Shown piece by piece: positions 24,100-35,065 of a DNA stretch of 64,000 nt. The stretch's first letter is position 1. The number at the start of each line of letters is the position of its first letter. The notes beneath the pieces were generated by a model. That model did not search any database. It saw nothing but the letters and a program-made list of their open reading frames with translations, and was not told where the DNA came from. The DNA is from Alisma plantago-aquatica. Its lineage: Eukaryota > Streptophyta > Magnoliopsida > Alismatales > Alismataceae. The stretch spans positions 561,771,906-561,835,905 of the forward strand of contig OY856410.1 in assembly GCA_963693085.1 (NCBI GenBank), written 5' to 3'. A program made the position numbers and the translations under genes.

Positions 24100-24104
24100 C
24101 CTAC

Positions 24105-24571
24105 ATATATACTGGTCATCTTCAATTAGAGTCTAATTAATTTCACATTGTTACAAAATAGTTATATATTATTATTATGCATGAAATTCTACATTTTACA
24201 TATTTAATCCATTAATTTCATATTTATTTAAATAACAGAACATAGTTAATATATATGGACATAGAATTACCCTTGTTACTCCAAAACATATAATTTATTT
24301 TTATTTAGCCATTATGTTAGTAAAGAAAATATATGTAACATATTTCATGATTTTATTTACATACTGGCATATAATTAAGTCATTATGTAAATGTGCTTTA
24401 ATTTTTTATCCTTGTTTGGCCAAATCTAAGAAACCAATCTTACTAGATTTCTAATCATGGAATAGGATAAGAGTTTTAAATTTTGGTTCATTACAATAGG
24501 ATTGTGGAAGGATAATCATTACACTATCACCCTACAATTGGACCTTAAATCCAAAATTTAACCTAAAATGT
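24105..24571. other. AT-rich intergenic sequence, nothing recognised
   Basis: Host sequence between the Athila element and a hAT-like element. I see no open frame, RNA gene or repeat boundary. Confidence 0.5.
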
Positions 24572-24579
24572 ATATGAAA

Positions 24580-25317
24580 CAAGGTATCAGAAAGCGGAAA
24601 GTGGGAGGCGTGCAGACAACACTCTGTAACCGATTAAGCGGTAGGCATGCAATTTTTGAAAAAGCAGGTGTCTAAATTTTATATATTTTTATACAAAATT
24701 ACATGTATGTGTATATAAAAATATATTTCTAAGGAACTTCTATACATATCTAATCAACAAATCAGTAATTATTTAAGTATTCATCAATACTTTACTATTA
24801 ATCAATATCTCTAATCACTAAAATCAACAAGTAGATCAGTAATTGTAAATAACAAACTATGAATTATTGATTTAAAGTAATCACTAAAGTAATACTAGTC
24901 GGTAGTACCAATCATTGATCACTGAAAGCAACAAGGAAATCAATAAAATAATCATACATTAGAAGTATAATAGAGTAATATGATATTTACTTAGATACAG
25001 TACAACAGTACCCAATAATTACAACTTATACACAAAGTATGCATTTTAAATTAGGACTAGCTATATGATAGAACATTTAAAGTATACAAGTTTCATATAT
25101 TATAGTCGACACTACTTGGATTATGTAATTAATTAATGTTAGATGCTTACATTAGTATTTTTAAACAAAGTGGGAAAAAAGCAGGAAAAATAGGTGAGGC
25201 GGACAAAAAGTGAGTGATTATGTTCAAAACGCTTAACCAAGCGCTTAGGGGCTAAATTAGGCAGATGAGGGTCATGGCTGATTAAGCGGCCGCCTGGGCC
25301 ATTTTTTAATTTCACTG
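24580..25317 (+). mobile_element. hAT-like non-autonomous element, copy A, target duplication ATATGAAA
   Basis: The 738-bp element starts CAAGGTATCAGAAAGCGG and ends TTTTTTAATTTCACTG. It is flanked by exact 8-bp repeats ATATGAAA at 24572-24579 and 25318-25325, the length typical of hAT elements. Subterminal parts hold GATTAAGCGG-type motifs in both orientations. It has no transposase. Relatives lie at 41413-41935, 47988-48962 and ending at 29259. Confidence 0.82.
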
Positions 25318-25325
25318 ATATGAAA

Positions 25326-26780
25326 GGAGATAACCCGACTTCATGGACGATTATGGCCTCATTGATTTGTTTTAAGAGTTCATGGCTTCCACAAAGGATC
25401 CAAATACACACATTACGTTTCTCCTCACATCACAAGTGGGTCATGTAACATCAGACCTGGATGATGATTTCTCTCTAATAAATTTATATGAGTGTTTCAT
25501 GTATGTATGCAAGTGATTAGTTACTCCACTTTTATGTTTTCTATTGCCAATAGCTAAATAATGACAATTGGTGAATATTGTCATGCTTCCTTTCCTCTAA
25601 GATTATGACCATGCTCATAATGTGTTACGAGTAGCCCTTCAAGAAATTCAATATGTATGGATAACTACGAGTGTATATTGCTTATTCCTTGATATGTTTA
25701 TTGAGCATTGCGGTACCCATGCTCACTTATGCATGTAATCATGCTCACCGTTGGGTGATATCCTGCTCACCTTTGGGCAAAATCAAGTTAGCGATTACTT
25801 AACATGTATTATGCTCACTTTGGGTGTGAAATCATGAAAACGACGTTTACTCAATTCATACAGTGGTAACAAATTAAGAACAACGTAGCTATTTGTGTTT
25901 ATGATTTTATAATGTTAAATAACATATCCATTTTATTACATCTGCCTTGATAGCACCTAAGTGCACTCATCCACTCTTTTGTTTGCCATGTGCATGTTTA
26001 TAAACGAAGTGTTCATACGTGAGGAGCACTATGAAGGACAAGAAGTGACTGTAACCACAACTCTAGAAAATCTTGCTATGGTGGTGAGCCTTCTACACAA
26101 AAAAGTCCACTAGATTATTACTTTGTTTCTCTCATACATAAATAATATAACATGATATATTATGCTTAAAGTTTTTCCTTTAATAGCATGTACGAGGATG
26201 TTATCTTGTGATAGAATGTTATGCTTCCACTATATTGTATGCGTGTTGGGAGATGTTAGTTACTATTTATTTAATTTTAATACTCGACTTAACATTTTAG
26301 ATTTCTATATATAATAACAATCATGTAATGCTGTTCACTATATATTAGCTGAATACAACCAACTATGTCTCTACTAACACTACTATATATACTATCAAAA
26401 AATATTTAAATTTGAAATTCTACTTCATCTATAAATTATAGTTTTATCATTAATTCGTTATAATAAAATAGCATTTTCAACTTGGTCTGCGTTGTAGTAG
26501 AAAATTGAAATTCGTTTCACATATAGCAAAAAGGGGTTTGGTGGCGAATTACAAGTAAAACGATTTTTTAATTTCAAGTCAGTCCCATCCTTGTTTCCTC
26601 CCTCCTTTCTTCCTCGCCACATCTTCCCTTGTGGATCCTCGGTCCTCAATAATGTCTAACAGTCTACTGAGTAAACTAACTACATTTATTCAGCAAACAC
26701 TTTTTTTAGAACCCGCCAGAAGGTTGATTCTGTTCTACTATACTATGTTATTGAATTTCAAAATTCAACAATGACTTCTC
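25326..26780. other. Intergenic region upstream of the F-box gene, no gene recognised
   Basis: Mostly AT-rich. Around 25610-25840 a short phrase (ATGCTCAC...TTGGG) recurs about five times. I could not identify any coding region or transposon ends. The frame at 25139-25411 on minus only spans the hAT end and has no domain. Confidence 0.45.
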
Positions 26781-26981
26781 TCAATGAGTATAAGGCATCA
26801 TATTCAAATTCATAATCTGCACTATATTTTGGTGGCATTGACGGCATGCGACTATCACGGGCGCACGAATCATACTTCTCTCCGCCCGTCTACTCGGTTT
26901 TCCCTCCGTAACTATAATCGCGCCTCGACCCTGGAAGGAGGGAGTGGGCGTGCTGCTCCGGTGCGGTTGAAACCCTAACGA
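26781..26981 (+). promoter_or_regulatory. Likely promoter and 5' UTR of the F-box gene
   Basis: Composition shifts from AT-rich to GC-rich towards the start codon. A TATA-like CTATATTTT lies at about 26822. The leader ends GGTTGAAACCCTAACGA directly before ATG 26982; an AAACCCTAA telobox near a start codon is common in plant genes. The transcription start is not determined. The end of this leader is repeated at 33487 by the tandem duplication. Confidence 0.45.
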
Positions 26982-27652
26982 ATGGAGAGAAAGACACTAG
27001 GCGCTCCCCCTGGCCCTTCTCGAAGGCAAAACACTGAGACTGATCTGATCAACGGTGTGAGCAGTCTGACGGTCGCAGGTAGGGGGAATGGCCGATCTGG
27101 AGCGGGTTTAGACGGTGGGAGAGCTGGTCGTGGCAGCGGGCAACGAGGAAGGACTGGGGGACGTGGCGGAGGCGAAAGGGGTGCCTCTGGGAAAGGGAAA
27201 GAGCCGGTAGGGATAGTGGCACCCGGCGGTGGGAGACAAAGTGGAAGAGGTGGCCTTGGCCGGGGCCGGGGCCGGGGCCATGGCTGGGGTGCATTTGGCA
27301 GAGGGGGAAGGGGGAAGGGAAAATGTAAGGCTGTCTGGAGGAAGAAGCCAAAGCTCAGGGATTGGGCGGGTATGCCATGGGATGCACTATCTTTGATCTT
27401 TGAGAAGATTGGTGTGGCCGAAATACTCTGCTCGGCCCAAGCAGTCTGCCGCCATTGGTGGCTTCTCGCCCACGATCCTCGCGTCTGGAGGATTGTGAAT
27501 TTAAGGAATGCCGACTTCTATCAATATCAATACCGAGATGTTGGTCCCACGCAACTGGCGATTGAGGCTATTGATAGGAGCGCTGGTCGGCTTGAGGAGT
27601 TCTCCATTGGCGAGTTGGGAGATGATGAAATTCTGATTCACATGAGTGGAAG
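26982..27652 (+). CDS. F-box/LRR protein (SKIP19-like), exon 1: RGG-rich N-terminus and F-box
   Basis: Exon 1 encodes residues 1-223 plus two bases of codon 224. Residues about 33-115 are Arg/Gly-rich with many RGG and GRG repeats. The F-box lies at about 127-170: RDWAGMPWDALSLIFEKIG, then SAQAVCRHWW and DPRVWR. The start of the LRR region follows, with a DRSAGRLEEFSI motif. The donor is AG|GTGATC at 27652/27653. Codon 224 (AGG) is completed by exon 2 and the protein continues as GRADRLKYLRL, matching the family. F-box proteins recruit substrates to SCF ubiquitin ligases through Skp1; the substrate is unknown. The RGG-rich extension is unusual for this family. The ATG chosen is the first in the frame after the leader. 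Confidence 0.88.
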
Positions 27653-28435
27653 GTGATCCTTCGTGCCTCCGACTTTCTTCTTCTTCTGAATTGTCAAGTG
27701 ACATATATCTTCAGTTCATCTAAACGAAATTTTGACTGTTTAGTTTTTCCTTCTACCATGCTATTCTTGCCGTAGCATTGCCGTTCTGGCTTATTTCCTT
27801 GTTCTCTTCGGCTCCTGTTAAGTCTTTTGGCTACCTTATTACTAAGGCTTGTCTGTCTCCGGAGAGTAAGTATCTCAGGAAGATATTTTCTTGCCGATCA
27901 CAGTATTACCTTCTCATATTGGGAAAAACATTTTAGGCTGTACGTATTGGTAACTTGATTTCCTTGATACTGGTATCTTGCACGCACATTCAATCGCATC
28001 CTACTGGTATTATGCTATATTATCTAAAATCAAAAAGCTTTACTAGGACTGTTCTGACTATGCCTTCATTTGCGTGTGCTTAAGTTTTGGTATCGATTGG
28101 CATTTCCATTTTCAAAGGTTGGTGTGGGTAATACCAGTCCCTTTTCTCGGCTAAGTAAGCTTTTTTATTATTTCCACGACGTTATGGCACATGCTCAATA
28201 CATAACTTCTAGTGAAGGAGCATCTGACCACTAAAACCAACAAGAAAATGTGAATTCCTATGTCTTTGTTTAAAGAAAAACAACAATATCGTCACTTCTT
28301 TAACGTGCTCATAATTCACCAGAACCCCCATGTTTGTTTTGATGACTCTGGTATTCCTGTCAGTCTATGGAGAAGGAGAATACTACTAGAATGGTTAAAT
28401 GGCCTCTTTGGCCAGTCACCTCCAACATTAGCATA

Positions 28436-29259
28436 ACAGGAGCTACTTACCCAACAAAGAAAAAAGCCCTTTACTTCGCGCCTAATTTTGGGGCGTGGCA
28501 TTTTTGTAGTTATGCTTTCTTTTTTCGTTTTTTGTAGTCAAATGTTGTTGCTGCTACTTCCTACAAACTATGTATGTATGTACTGCTGCACCTATATTAC
28601 ATCTTTATGTAAGTAGAGCTGCACCTACATTACATATATACGTATGTATTGCTACTATATTTTTTACTAAACTACTAATGATATACTAAAATACTGTATT
28701 CATATCTATGCTACTTATACATTCATATGTTTGTTTCTCTTGTACTGTTATGTGTACAACTAATGTACTGTCTATGTAGGTGTACTTCATAGTATAATAT
28801 GTACCACTAGATAATGTGTATATCATGTACTTCTTACTAATGTATAATGTATATTCTATTATTCTATACTATATATTATGTACCATTAAAGTATAATGTA
28901 TGTCTCATGTGATGTGCCTACTACTATATCCATGTACTATGTATGTAGTATGTACCAGTACCACTAGTGTATATATTTCATATACTGGCAAGTTCTGATT
29001 AATTTAGTATATTTATGTATTAATATGTTATTATTAAGTTAATTAGGGTATTTTACACTTACCGCATGGTTTATACATCTATAAAAGTTCCTAACTGATA
29101 TTATATATTTATATGCAAATGTGTGTAATTTTGTATAAAAATATATAGGAAATTAGGCACCTGCTTTTCAAAAAGCGCCTGCTCGAGCGCCGGCCTGGCG
29201 TTCAAACGGCCACAAGGTCCCGTCCGCTCGCCTCCCGCTTCCCGCTTTCTATAACATTG
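28436..29259 (-). mobile_element. hAT-like non-autonomous element, copy C (left end unclear)
   Basis: The right end, read in reverse (CAATGTTATAGAAAGCGGGA), matches the CAAGGTATCAGAAAGCGGGA ends of copies A and B, and the subterminal GGGAGGCGAGCGGAC region also matches. The interior (28560-29100) is AT-rich with TATGTA repeats. Target sequence AGGAGCCACTTACCCAACCA occurs on both sides (28436 and 29262), so the insertion is bounded by a direct repeat of about 35 bp, longer than a simple hAT duplication. Unit 2 lacks it. Confidence 0.55.
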
Positions 29260-29901
29260 ATCAGGAGCCACTTACCCAACCAAGAAAAAACCTTTAATAT
29301 CGGTACTTGTTGTAGAGAAAATAATCTTCGTCACCATATTGGTTAGGTGCAAAAGAAGGTAACCAGGCTAGAAGTTGTAGAAGGTGAGATCCTTCCATGT
29401 ACCATTCCACCAAATAGTTGTCACTGAGCGCACCTAGTTGGGCTCATAGGGGTTAGGGCACCCCAAGGGAATGTACCTTGGCTTACACCACAATTTTTGC
29501 TGCATCTCGTCCTTGTTTTGTACCTAGGCCTATTCTTGGTATCAATGTTCTTTTGTAGGACGGTAGGACCCTAACATCTATATTAAATATGTTTGCCCAT
29601 GTGCATACTCCAACACGAATTGTGGCTTTTACATGACAAAGGCGGCGATTTTCATTCCATTTTGGGTACCCAATGTCATTAATATTAGGGTTCTCTTGTA
29701 CCTTGTGTCTTTAATTCAGTTTCTGTGTAAAGGACTTGTATTCCTCCTTTTAGATGTTAGTCATAATGTAAAACATCACAATACTTATTTAAAGCTCATC
29801 TTACATGCCTTAGGAGTATAGCCATACACAAAAGTGTGAAACTAAGCAAGAGTAAAAAATTGGCTACCTAAGCACTTTAAGGATCATATATCGTTGTTAG
29901 A

Positions 29902-30059
29902 AGAGGCAACCTAAATTAACATGTGAATAGCCTATAAAGAGAGATTTTGAATCTTTACATCTTGATCAGGATATGAACCATAACGGAGCTGACTGGAAAA
30001 GATGGATCCATATAGCCGACCCCAACATGGTTGAGATTGAGGCTTAGATGATGATGATG
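29902..30059 (+). mobile_element. RTE LINE, 5'-truncated tail, 14-bp target duplication
   Basis: It matches the last ~150 bp of the RTE at 36519-38804 (GATTTTGAATCT, GCCGACCCCAACATGGTTG) and ends in ATGATGATGATG, the RTE-type tail. It is flanked by ATATCGTTGTTAGA (29888-29901) and ATATCTTTGTTAGA (30060-30073). Unit 2 has the uninterrupted site near 35790 (ATATCCTTGGTAGA). Confidence 0.85.
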
Positions 30060-30219
30060 ATATCTTTGTTAGACTTTTGACTACAATATTTGAGGCTGTA
30101 TAACTTATACAGTAGCATGAACTGCATATTATAGGAACTCAAGCACTCATTAACCTATAACGAAATGGAGTATGGTTGTATTTCTATGATGACCAGGGTA
30201 TCTGTTGATATTTACCTAT

Positions 30220-30622
30220 ATATATATATATAGTCAGGCTAGTGTACACTCGAGTGTACAGGAGGCACCGTACACCTCAGTCATTTTTAAAGATGCAGTA
30301 ACTTTTTGAAAATTCTAAACCGTTGATCTTAAATATCTTAAGAACATACTATATAATAAATTTTAGCTCATTTGAATACTTATAGGTCGTGCATCTAAAG
30401 GAGGCAAGAATCATGCATTTTAAATTAGTTTTGTGCGTTGATTTTGTTGTCCTTGGATGACTGACTTACACTCATCCAAATGAGCTCAAATTTTATGTGT
30501 GGCCTATTATTATTGTAACCATGAAGATCAATGGATTGGATTTTGGAAAGATAAGGTCTAGATAGGCAAACACCATTGAGGTGTACGACATAATCTGTAC
30601 ACTCGAGTGTATTCTAGCCTGA

Positions 30623-30688
<66 letters not shown>

Positions 30689-30690
30689 AA
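30220..30690. mobile_element. MITE copy 2, core 30234-30622
   Basis: The core is 389 bp, the same length as copy 1, bounded by TCAGGCTAGTGTACACTCGA and its near-complement ending at 30622, followed by (CT)n and a long (AT)n. Its middle is closer to copy 3 than to copy 1. The matching site in unit 2 (35941-35985) has only a short TA-rich stretch, so this MITE arrived after the duplication. Confidence 0.85.
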
Positions 30691-31054
30691 GGGAAAGATA
30701 TCATAACCTTAGATGTGTACATAAGGTGGAAACTATCTTGCTAAGACGTTAAGGCATTGCAACATAGGAGAACCTGTTGACTCATGAAAAATTAATAAAT
30801 TCATATTCTTATAACTCTAGAATCTTCCTTTTCGGGATTCGTTGATTTAATCACAACCTGGTCTTATATCAATTTCCAACATGAATACTTATAAGCTAAC
30901 ATACCGATGATGATTGTGGGAGAGCACAACCACAAATTTGGTATTCGGGTTTCATCCAACAAGAATGAAAAAAGTTTGACATACTGGAAGTATGCAAGAA
31001 ATGCAGATAACACCTGATAACAATATGTTAAACGTTAGATAACTATTTTTTTCT

Positions 31055-31512
31055 TTTGATAGCACGACTACTTGTCCTGAATGTGTTGGTCTGTGTTGTA
31101 CATGTCCGTACCATCTGAGTCGACCCTCGCACAACTTGTCCTCAATGCTCGCCACCCCCGCTTTAATCCTGATATAGTCATTTCTCAAGAAAAGATCACT
31201 TGAGAAATGACTATATCAAGAATAAAGTGGGGGTGGCAAGCATTGAGGACAAGTTGCGCGAGGGTTGACTCAAATGGTACAGACATGCGTAACGCAGACC
31301 AACTAATGCACCTATACGAAGCAATGCTATTGAGTCAAGCACAATAAATAGAAGAAGAGGAAGACCTAATACATGCGACGAGCTTATAAAGAGATTTTGA
31401 ATCTCTACATCTCAACCAGAATATGGCCCATGATAGAGCTGAATGGAAACGAAGGATACATGTAGCCGACCCCAACATAGTTGGGACTGGGGCTTAGATG
31501 ATGAAGGTGAAG
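31055..31512. mobile_element. RTE LINE fragments in head-to-head inversion
   Basis: Minus-strand RTE sequence (about 31084-31187) meets plus-strand RTE sequence (31201-31512) with a 13-bp loop. The arms are about 100 bp and share, for example, GAGGACAAGTTG. The plus part runs to the RTE tail (GGGCTTAGATGATGAAGG). The block is missing from unit 2 (near 36345). The form fits a 5' inversion by twin priming during LINE insertion. Confidence 0.8.
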
Positions 31513-31703
31513 ATAACACGGCTACATGGAATATGATGCACAGTTAAATGTAATGCATATATCTTGATTATCCAACACTAAGCAATGTAATGTGAACGCT
31601 TTATCCAAATTTAAAATGAAACCATATAGATATAGTTCCTCAAATTTATCGTGGGAGCTCTATTTATTATTATTTATATGAAATCTAAATAGGAGTATCA
31701 TGA

Positions 31704-33181
31704 CCATAGTTATCAAGGCAAACCCTAGGCACCCTAGGCGCTCCATAGGTTCCCCAACCTAGGCGCCTAGGGGTCATAGCTGAGTGGGACGGACTAGGCG
31801 GCTGGACGGTCACCTAGGCGGTAAGGCGGGCAGCCTAGACGCTCCTGCTGCAGATATGTAAGTCCCCATGCCGGTGTTTGGTATTTTTTTATAACATTCT
31901 CCTATCTCTCATTTTCTTCCCTCTTTTTCTTTTATTTTTATCTTCTTTCTTGCATTTCCTATTCCTAAATCCTAGTCTTAATTATCAAGGCGCGCCTAGG
32001 CTATTCCTAAATTAGGGCCAATCAATTCTAGTTTAGGTCATGTTAGATGTGATTTAGTCTAAATACTACATAATAGTATGTAATAAAGTCATTACTTAAT
32101 AATTACATAAATGAAATTATGAATGTTAATATAAAAATCATCAATTTTTATTTAAAAAGGAAAAACTCCCAGAAAACGCGTGGGCGCCCTAGGCGCATCC
32201 TAAAAAACGCCTAGCGCCTGGCCGCCTCAACAACTATGATCCTAGTGATACTTTGTCTTAATTTTTAGTAGCTTATTCATGCTACCATTTTTCCTCCTAC
32301 TGTTGTGTGCATGCATCTTATTTCAGACTTATCGTATGTCTCCCACATCTAGTCATCTACTAGTACTGCATGTTTCCATTTATTCTTTTGGACCTCTTCC
32401 CTCCCCACCCACCCCCCCCCCCACACACACACCACAGTTCCTCCTCCACAGCTCCTGTTGCTACTTCTATTAATTATGTTTTCCTGACTTCCTCCTCCTT
32501 CACGTCTCCTCTTACTCCTACTGCTGCTGTGTTTCTTTTTCTGACTCCTTCGAACACAACTTATGCCATACACTCTTCTTTCTTCTAAAATTCATACTTA
32601 TCTTTCCCCTATTGTTATTTCCTTTTTCTTTCTCTAATTCTCTTCCCCTGGTCCTCCTTTAGTTATCCGGTCAAATTTCCTATTTTTTTCTTCTTTTCTT
32701 GACTTATTCCTCATACTACTCTCACAGCTACCGTTGTTGCATGTTTCCATCTATTCTTCCAGATCTCTTCTTCCCCCCCCCTACAGCTCCTCCTCCCATG
32801 CTGCTACTGTTAATCATGTTTTCCCGACTTTCTCCTTCATGTCTCCTCCTACTCCAACTGTTGTTGTGTTTCTTTTTCTGACTCCTTCATGCATGACTTC
32901 TACCATACAATATTCTTTCTCCTAAAATTCCTACTTATCTCCCCTTACTGTCATTTCATTTTTCTTTCTCCTCTTAATCCTCTTCCCCCTGATCCTCCTA
33001 TAGTTATTGATTCCAATTAGGTTATAACTGCAATAATGGACAATTAATTGCAGAATTTAATGTAGTATCATATGTAAAAAAATGTTAATGTGTAACTGAA
33101 AATAAACAAAAAATAAAACGCCTAGAAAAGCCTAGGCGCCCCTTGGTTGAGATACACCGCCCTAGAAGCCTTGACACCTTA
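31704..33181. mobile_element. hAT-like non-autonomous element with pyrimidine-rich interior
   Basis: The ends are imperfect inverted repeats, CATAGTTATCAAGGC on the left and GCCTTGACACCTTA on the right. The subterminal zones (31715-31860 and 33115-33175) are rich in CCTAGGCG and GGCGCC motifs. Flanks TATCATGA (31696-31703) and AATCGTGA (33182-33189) resemble an 8-bp duplication, and unit 2 shows the empty site TATCGTGG at 38822-38829. A second similar end at about 32225-32238 suggests a composite. The interior 32380-33000 is a C/T-rich imperfect duplication of about 280 bp; its open frames are low-complexity. Confidence 0.65.
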
Positions 33182-33519
33182 AATCGTGATAGAGTCGAGA
33201 CATTTTGAAAAGTTTGAGAACTTTGTTAAATGTCCGGGCAAAACATTAATTCTCGTGAAAGGCAAAAATTATCTGTAGTTGTGCAAATTTCAGAGTTGAA
33301 GACATGGCTAGGATAAAAATCATAGTTTTCTTGAGATTTTATTAAAAAGTTGGAGAATATTGTGATTATGTTGAGGAATTTGTGCCACATTCATCATTGA
33401 TAGGTTTTAGTAATTTTAATATAGATTGAAAGATATGAAGGATAACATCTAATAATACCATATAGATATTATGCAACCCTAACATATGTGCTGCTCCGGT
33501 GCGGTTGAAACCCTAACGA

Positions 33520-33595
33520 ATGGAGAGAAGGACACTAGGCGCTCACCCTGGCCCTTCTCGAAGGCAAAACACTCAGACTGATCTGATCAACGGTT
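33520..33595 (+). pseudogene. Truncated copy of F-box exon 1
   Basis: The first 25 codons of exon 1 are repeated from ATG 33520 to the phrase CTGATCTGATCAACGGT (33578-33594). About 670 bp equivalent to 27058-27726 are then missing, including the F-box and the splice donor. It is preceded by the same 5' leader. If this leader still drives transcription, the product could only be a short peptide. Confidence 0.85.
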
Positions 33596-34540
33596 TATTC
33601 TCAAAAACTACTAGATTTTTTATATCTTCCTTCTACAACCCTATCCTTGCCCTAGTATTGCCGTTTTAGCTTATTTCTTCATTCTCTTTGACCTTCTGTT
33701 AAGTCAGGCCTGGCTAGCTTATAACTAAACATGTTTATTGTTAAAACTGGCACCTCTTCCCTGTCTCCGGGGAGTAAGTATCTCAGGAAGATATTTTCTT
33801 GCCGATCACATTACTCTATGCTGTTTTTAGTCTTATTTATATTAGGAACAATGCAGACACACATTTTAGGCTGTACGTATTGGTAACTTGATTTCCTTGA
33901 TACCAATAACATGCTCACACATTCAATCCCACCGTACTGATATCTTGCTATCTTATTTAAACCAGAAATTTTTACTTTGGTTGTTCTGACTATGCCTTCG
34001 GCTTTCCAATGATGCGTATGCTTAAGTTTTGGCATCAATTGGCATTTCCATTGTTAAAGGTTGGTGTGGGTAATACCACTTTCTTTTCTTGGTCAAGTGT
34101 TTTTATTATTTCCACAATGTTATGGCATGCGGGATAAATAACTTATAGTGAAAGAACATCCGACCACTAAAACTAACAAGAAAATGTGAACTCCTGTTTG
34201 AATGTCTTTTCTAAGAAGATCACCAATATCATCACTTGCTTAATGTGTTCATAATTCATCGGGAAGTCCATCTTTGTTATCCAAAACTCTACTGTTCCTG
34301 TCAGTAAACGGCCGCTTTGGTCATTCACCTCCAGAAAATTAGCATATCAAGTTGGAATTCTATCCTTCCAAAGAAAAATTCAACCGAGTTTCCATATTAT
34401 CTCTTAAACAGAAATTAAAAAGAATACACCCAGTTATTTTCTGCCATGCACACAGACGTCTAAAATTGAAACAAAATAAATTTCACATTTCTGAGCAAAA
34501 TTACAAGTTAAACAGTCCAGAGTCCACTGTTAAACACTTA

Positions 34541-35065
34541 GGCCCTGTTTGGTAGGGTGTAATTTGCAGAGTGATGTTCAAATGTCACTTTTCAGATTGG
34601 CAAAGTATTTGGGTGTATATTAGCGAATTGTAACTGCAGGCGAGTACCTGATTGCCTTCTAGTTCCAGAAATTGTACCACGCCCAAAAGGTGTGCGGTCA
34701 GGTGCTGTTCTGCTGTGCCACCATGTGAGGTTCTGCTTGTAGTTGTTGCCTTAGAAATCAATTGGCCTGTTAAGAAAGAAAAAGCCGACAGACTAGTACA
34801 CTGGCACAACAACAGTGTTCTAATGGGAATGAGCTCTCTCTCTCTCTCCTACATTTGACCACACGCTGGAATTGTCTTTTTCAAGCGTTACCAGCCTGCA
34901 CAAGAAAATGGCAGATGTTGCTACCAAATAGTCAACAGACCAAAACATGTAATTTATGCTACACCTTACCAAATAAAAGCAAAACAGTATGAAATACATG
35001 ACCCATGATTGGTATGATTTTTAATTCATGAAACTACATCTGATTACACCCTACCAAACATGCCC
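34541..35065. mobile_element. Tourist-like (PIF/Harbinger) MITE, target duplication TTA
   Basis: The 525-bp element has ends GGCCCTGTTTGGTAGGGTGT and, in reverse, GGGCATGTTTGGTAGGGTGT. It is flanked by TTA at 34538-34540 and 35066-35068. The GG(G/C)C...TGTTTGG ends and the 3-bp TTA target are hallmarks of this group. The interior is non-coding. It lies in a segment of unit 2 (34345-35105) absent from unit 1. Confidence 0.85.

Larger units (their letters stand above)
26948..33486 (+). repeat. Tandem duplication unit 1 (5' UTR, exon 1, first part of intron)
   Basis: It begins near GTGCTGCTCCGGTGCGG and ends before the same phrase at 33487. Homology with unit 2 is seen at 26948-27057, 27727-28435, 29260-30220, 30690-31055, 31513-31700 and 33182-33440. 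Between these blocks lie insertions that unit 2 lacks: an RTE tail, a MITE, an inverted RTE fragment and hAT-like elements. Confidence 0.85.

Noticed and set aside
24100..24104. Confirmed Athila target duplication
   Set aside because: The matching left flank lies outside the window, so CCTAC is only a candidate.
32279..32925. Pro/Ser/Leu-rich open frames
   Set aside because: Pyrimidine-rich repeated DNA inside a hAT-like element; frames on both strands are equally open.
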